A stretch of 64,000 nucleotides of DNA. Origin: an uncultured Paracoccaceae bacterium. GTDB lineage: Bacteria > Pseudomonadota > Alphaproteobacteria > Rhodobacterales > Rhodobacteraceae. The translations under genes and the position numbers were made by a program. The stretch lies in NCBI GenBank assembly GCA_947494445.1, contig CANLVD010000002.1:186001-250000 (forward strand), written 5' to 3'. Position 1 is the first letter of the stretch; every line of letters begins with the position of its first letter. Of the stretch, positions 60,338 to 64,000 are shown in pieces. The notes under the pieces were generated by a model, which was not told the DNA's origin, ran no database searches, and worked only from the letters and a program-made list of their open reading frames with translations.

Positions 60338-60970
60338 ATGAACCGTTCCTTCTTCAAACTGGGCGCAGCCGCCGCAATCCTTGCACTGGCTGGCTGTGCT
60401 GAGACCCTCGACGAACAGCTTGGCGCAAGCAGCTCAAGCTTCGGTGCGTCGGTGAACAACAACGTGGTCGCCCAATCGGTATCGCTGGGCGGCGGCGCAT
60501 TGGCAGACCTGCAGGCGCGCTTCCGCGCGTCCGCAACGGACCGCATCAACTTTGCCTTCAACTCGGCAGAGCTGGACAGCACCGCACGGTCCATTCTGGC
60601 ACAACAGGCCGATTTCATTCGGGGCAACCCTGCAATCAAGTTCCGCGTCTATGGTCACACGGACCTTGTCGGATCCAACAGCTACAACCGTAGCCTTGGT
60701 CTGCGCCGGGCCCGTGCTGCCGTGAACTACCTGGTTGCACAGGGTGTTTCTCGCAGCAAACTGGAAGCCGTATCGTCTTTGGGTGAAACACAGCCTCTCG
60801 TGCGCACCCAGAACCCAGAGCGGCTGAATCGCCGGACAGTGACTCAGGTCATGGGATTCTCTGGCGGACAGGGCTCCGATTTTGACGGCAAAAGGGCAGT
60901 GACGGTGTACAACTCGTATCTTGGCACCACCACGTCTGAAATTACTGCCACCCCAGGTGGCGGCGGCTGA
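60338..60970 (+). CDS. OmpA-family lipoprotein in the CpaD position
   Basis: 210 residues from the ATG at 60338 (GGAG nine bases upstream). A signal peptide ends in the lipobox LAGC. The C-terminal OmpA domain (about 75-175) has the peptidoglycan-binding pattern RINFAFNSAELDSTARSIL, then VYGHTDLVGSNSYNRSLGLR and LNRRTVTQV. In Caulobacter-type Tad loci the gene here encodes the CpaD lipoprotein; this one may anchor the secretin to the cell wall instead. The end is followed by a strong terminator. Confidence 0.88.
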   Translation: MNRSFFKLGAAAAILALAGCAETLDEQLGASSSSFGASVNNNVVAQSVSLGGGALADLQARFRASATDRINFAFNSAELDSTARSILAQQADFIRGNPAIKFRVYGHTDLVGSNSYNRSLGLRRARAAVNYLVAQGVSRSKLEAVSSLGETQPLVRTQNPERLNRRTVTQVMGFSGGQGSDFDGKRAVTVYNSYLGTTTSEITATPGGGG

Positions 60971-61000
60971 TCCCCCAAGGGACAGCAATCAGCCTGATAC

Positions 61001-61033
61001 AAGGCGTCCGACCAAGGTCGGGCGCCTTTTTTT
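61001..61033 (+). terminator. Terminator after the OmpA lipoprotein gene
   Basis: AAGGCGTCCGACC (61001-61013) and GGTCGGGCGCCTT (61016-61028) form a 13-base-pair stem (one G-U) followed by a run of seven T residues. It splits the Tad locus into two transcription units. Confidence 0.92.
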
Positions 61034-61324
61034 ATTGGGATTTTCTTGCGGGACCCAAAAGCCTGTATTAGATTGCATCATCTCACTCCGGAGGGTGGAC
61101 CGGGGTTGCAGACAGGACGTCACAAAGGCGTTTGATAGTGCTTTTTCGAGTCACATTGTCGCCACCTTTATGCAAAAGTATAGTGTGCTACTGGGTGTGA
61201 GAATTCTGCTATCCGTAGTAAACTGATTGGTGGAATAATGTGGGCTTGAGTTGCCGATGATCGGGCCGCATCCGGCTTTAACGGTTTCGGTGGATTTGGC
61301 GGCAACGGAGTGAGGACGGAACGA
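61034..61324. other. Gene-free region with the probable promoter of cpaE-cpaF
   Basis: About 290 bases with no credible gene. Because a strong terminator precedes it and cpaE follows, it must hold a promoter for the downstream Tad genes, but I see no clear -35/-10 pair. Confidence 0.5.
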
Positions 61325-62545
61325 ATGGCGTTGAGGAAAGTCAAACCAAGCGACGTGGAAGTTTACACGGTCACGCGGGACGCTGCCGCTTTCCAGATGC
61401 TCACGGATGATCTGGACCGGGATATGCCCGGCCGCTGGGCCCCGCTGGACATAGAGCAGGCCTCCAAGGTCTTGACCGGAGGCCCAAGCGAAGAGCTTGA
61501 ATTCGTCATAGTCGCCGTCACCCAAACTGATGAGCATGACCTTGAGCCGATGCTCAATACCATCAAACAGGCACGTGCGGCCGGGTTGAAGGTGTTGCTG
61601 GTGGCCAAGGATGTCTCGCCCTCTGGCCTGCATCAGTTGATGCGCACAGGCGCAGATGACTTTACCCCCTACCCATTGCCAGATGGTGCTCTGAACGAAA
61701 GCATCTCGCGGCTGCGCTCCAAACGTGAGGTTGCCGAAAGCGGCGACGGCAAACCCAAGAACCGTCGTGGTGTGATCCTGCCGGTCTATGGAGTCTCCGG
61801 CGGTGTCGGGGCCACGACTTTTTCGGTCAACCTGGCTTGGGAACTTGCGCAGATGACGCGCAAGACCGACAAGCGGGTTGCGCTTTTCGATTTCAACTTC
61901 CAGTTCGGCTCGGTTTCCACCTATTTGGACCTGCCGCGTCGTGAGGCGATTTACGAACTGATCTCCGACCCGTCTGCCATCGATCACGAAAGCCTCAGTC
62001 AGGCGCTGACGTCCTACCGCACACGGCTTGCGGTTCTGACTGCGCCAATGGACGCGCTGCCGCTTGATATCATCGCGCCCGAGGATGTGACCAAGCTGCT
62101 TGAGATTGCGCAATCGTCTTATGACTTCATCGTTGTCGACATGCCTCAGGCGCTGGTGCACTGGTCCGACGATGTGCTGCGCATGTCCGAGACCTATTTT
62201 GCGATCATGGAAGCCGATCTGCGGTCTGCCCAGAACTGCCTGCGTTTCCTGCGTGCGCTGAAAGCGGAAGAACTGCCCTTCGAGAAAGTGCAATTCGGCC
62301 TCAATCGCGCGCCCGGCTCCTTCGACATGAACGGCAAGGCCCGGGTGAAACGGCTGGCGGAATCGCTTGGTGTGGACATCAACATCCTGCTGCCGGACGG
62401 CGGCAAAGGCGTTCTGTCTGCTTGCGATGAGGGTGCACCCCTTGAGATCGCAGCATCGAAAAATGCGTTGCGTAAGGAAATTCGCAACATCGCAAAGTCA
62501 ATCTTCGACGCGGTGGAAGCGCAAAAAGCCGCCGTGGTCCAGTAA
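61325..62545 (+). CDS. cpaE: Tad pilus localisation ATPase CpaE/TadZ
   Basis: 406 residues from the ATG at 61325 (GAGG nine bases upstream; a GTG at 61310 is possible). The N-terminal part (about 1-130) is receiver-like (VLLVAKDVSPSGLHQLMRTG) without the phosphorylated Asp pattern. The second half is a MinD/ParA fold whose Walker A reads GVSGGVGATTFSVNLAW, with Ala in place of the usual Lys, as in many TadZ proteins. It is thought to place the Tad apparatus at a pole. It precedes cpaF by 12 bases. Confidence 0.92.
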   Translation: MALRKVKPSDVEVYTVTRDAAAFQMLTDDLDRDMPGRWAPLDIEQASKVLTGGPSEELEFVIVAVTQTDEHDLEPMLNTIKQARAAGLKVLLVAKDVSPSGLHQLMRTGADDFTPYPLPDGALNESISRLRSKREVAESGDGKPKNRRGVILPVYGVSGGVGATTFSVNLAWELAQMTRKTDKRVALFDFNFQFGSVSTYLDLPRREAIYELISDPSAIDHESLSQALTSYRTRLAVLTAPMDALPLDIIAPEDVTKLLEIAQSSYDFIVVDMPQALVHWSDDVLRMSETYFAIMEADLRSAQNCLRFLRALKAEELPFEKVQFGLNRAPGSFDMNGKARVKRLAESLGVDINILLPDGGKGVLSACDEGAPLEIAASKNALRKEIRNIAKSIFDAVEAQKAAVVQ

Positions 62546-62557
62546 GGGGAATCATCC

Positions 62558-63985
62558 ATGTTTCGACGCTATCAACGTCCCAACGACGTCCCTGCCCCAC
62601 CGTCCATTGACGTGACGCCCAAGGAGGCGGCCTTCAAGGCGCGCCAGCGCATGGACAAGGCCAAGACACAGGCAACAGCCGAGGAAATGGCCGAGCTTAG
62701 CCGCGACGCAAAACGGCAGGAAAAGCTGATCGATGTGCGGATGGATCTGCACAAACGTCTTCTTGAGACGCTGAACCTGTCGGTTCTGGACAAGGCAGCC
62801 GAAGCCGATCTGCGCCGTGAAATCGGCACCATCAGCCGTGAAGGCCTGCGTGAAGCGGGCGTTGTCCTGAACAACAAGGAAATCGAACAGCTCAATCAGG
62901 ATCTGTTTGACGAGGTCAAAGGTCTTGGTCCGCTTGAGATCCTGCTGCGCGACCCGACCGTGAACGATATTCTGGTCAACGGACCGGAGCAGGTATTCGT
63001 GGAACGCGGCGGCAAGCTGGAACTGACCAATGTGCGCTTCAAGGACGAACGCCACCTGCTGCGTGTGATCGACAAGATCGTGTCGGCAGTTGGTCGTCGC
63101 GTCGATGAAAGCCACCCTTATGTGGATGCGCGTCTGGCCGATGGTTCGCGTTTCAACGCGATGGTCCCGCCCTGTGCGGTCGACGGCTCGCTCGTCTCCA
63201 TTCGTAAGTTTTCCAAGGAAAAGCTGTCGATCGATGAATTGATCGACTTTGGCGCTTTCACCGAAGAGATGGCCGCCTATTTGCAGGCCGCTGTGGCCAC
63301 ACGCCTGAACGTGATCGTCTCGGGCGGTACGGGTTCTGGTAAGACAACAACGCTTAACGCGCTGTCGGGCTTTATCGACGACAAAGAGCGGATCGTAACC
63401 ATCGAGGATACGGCTGAACTTCAGCTTCAGCAGGTCCATGTGGGCCGGATGGAGAGCCGCCCGCCCAACGTGGAAGGCAAAGGCGCAGTTGACCAGCGCG
63501 ACTTGCTGCGCAACGCACTGCGGATGCGCCCCGACCGCATCATCGTGGGCGAGACCCGTGGTGATGAGGTGATCGACATGCTGCAGGCCATGAACACTGG
63601 CCATGACGGCTCGATGACCACAATCCACGCAAACTCTGCCCGTGACGCGGTCAGCCGACTTGAGAACATGGTTGCAATGTCCGGCATCGAGATGCCGCTC
63701 AAGGCTGTTCGGTCCCAGATCGCATCGGCTGTGAACGTCATCGTGCAGGTCAGCCGCCTTCAGGATGGCTCTCGCCGCATGGTGTCGATCACCGAAGTGA
63801 CCGGCATGGAAGGCGAAATCATTTCCATGCAGGAAATCTTCAAGTTTCGCCGCGATGGTGTCGGCGAAGACAACAAGATCATCGGTGCTTTCACACCCAC
63901 GGGCCTGCGCTCCAACTACGCCGAGCGTTTCAAGCTTTGGGGCTACGACCTGCCATCGAGCATCTATACTGCATTGGCCGGCTGA
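62558..63985 (+). CDS. cpaF: Tad pilus assembly ATPase CpaF/TadA
   Basis: 475 residues, complete, ending 15 bases before the window edge. The N-terminal helical part (about 1-130) is followed by the secretion ATPase domain: Walker [17 protein letters not shown] (about 249-264), the Asp box [11 protein letters not shown], Walker [13 protein letters not shown] and the His box [13 protein letters not shown]. It powers pilin polymerisation at the inner membrane. The next genes, expected to be tadB and tadC, lie beyond the window. Confidence 0.95.
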   Translation: MFRRYQRPNDVPAPPSIDVTPKEAAFKARQRMDKAKTQATAEEMAELSRDAKRQEKLIDVRMDLHKRLLETLNLSVLDKAAEADLRREIGTISREGLREAGVVLNNKEIEQLNQDLFDEVKGLGPLEILLRDPTVNDILVNGPEQVFVERGGKLELTNVRFKDERHLLRVIDKIVSAVGRRVDESHPYVDARLADGSRFNAMVPPCAVDGSLVSIRKFSKEKLSIDELIDFGAFTEEMAAYLQAAVATRLNVIVSGGTGSGKTTTLNALSGFIDDKERIVTIEDTAELQLQQVHVGRMESRPPNVEGKGAVDQRDLLRNALRMRPDRIIVGETRGDEVIDMLQAMNTGHDGSMTTIHANSARDAVSRLENMVAMSGIEMPLKAVRSQIASAVNVIVQVSRLQDGSRRMVSITEVTGMEGEIISMQEIFKFRRDGVGEDNKIIGAFTPTGLRSNYAERFKLWGYDLPSSIYTALAG

Positions 63986-64000
63986 TCATCCGTTGGCCGC

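Noticed and set aside
61151-62293. A 380-codon open frame opposite cpaE
   Set aside because: Antisense to a conserved Tad gene with intact motifs; no recognisable content.
62552-63628. A 358-codon open frame opposite cpaF
   Set aside because: Antisense shadow of a well-conserved ATPase gene.
1-64000. CRISPR arrays, tRNA genes, insertion sequences, prophage
   Set aside because: No regularly spaced repeats, tRNA-like cloverleaf with TTCGA arm, transposase or phage genes were recognised on either strand.

Overview
The window reads as a chromosomal segment of a Roseobacter-group alphaproteobacterium (Rhodobacteraceae). The evidence is a GC-rich, densely packed gene layout, the order rpoZ-rsh-DUF2062-pdxJ-acpS-lepB-rnc-era, a DmdA-type DMSP demethylase homologue, a pyrrolysine-free MttB homologue, and Tad pilin genes with a G/AVTVDW processing motif. 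I see no tRNA, rRNA, CRISPR array, insertion sequence or prophage. Almost everything is intact core or catabolic genome.

Region by region. 1-2791: the end of an RND efflux pair (permease cut by the window edge, plus its adaptor) with a divergent TetR regulator and a palindromic operator between them. 2795-5175: a coupled operon of cupin, flavin amine oxidase and TetR gene, with a perfect palindrome upstream. 5233-9135: an MttB-family methyltransferase with its TetR gene, divergent from a cupin and a DAO-type FAD oxidoreductase. Two matching operators lie between; this looks like a methylated-amine catabolic locus. 9142-17916: a LacI regulator, a flavin monooxygenase, a complete MalK-type ABC importer, a b561-like cytochrome, a GlcG/HbpS protein and an SMP-30 lactonase; probably uptake and breakdown of one unidentified carbon source.

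17913-24871 is the housekeeping run era, rnc, lepB, acpS, pdxJ, DUF2062, rsh, rpoZ. 24952-32632 holds folK, a NYN-domain gene, a type 5 uracil-DNA glycosylase, rplT-rpmI, pyk, an N-formylglutamate amidohydrolase with DUF1244, and rhlE. 32900-34361 is a DadA-type dehydrogenase behind a tandem glycine riboswitch, which suggests that glycine or a close relative is its substrate or signal. 35904-41112 is a dipeptide/nickel-type ABC importer. 41396-50053 has a receiver-domain protein, a large glycosyltransferase fusion, dmdA, rimO, a ParA-like ATPase, a histone-deacetylase-fold amidohydrolase and an unusual anchored calcium-module protein. 50208-51529 is a 3-oxoacid CoA-transferase pair.

51594-56099 is the most intriguing part. 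An LPG-synthase-like membrane protein, a DprE1-like oxidase, a DprE2-like reductase and a HAD-UbiA fusion together resemble the mycobacterial route to polyprenyl-phosphoryl-arabinose. From 57330 to the window end lies a Tad (type IVb) pilus locus: two pilin genes, cpaB, cpaC, an OmpA lipoprotein, cpaE and cpaF. It presumably continues beyond the window.

All assignments come from reading the translated sequence and from remembered family motifs; no database search was run. Several starts were moved from the longest open frame to codons with a better ribosome binding site, as noted in each entry.
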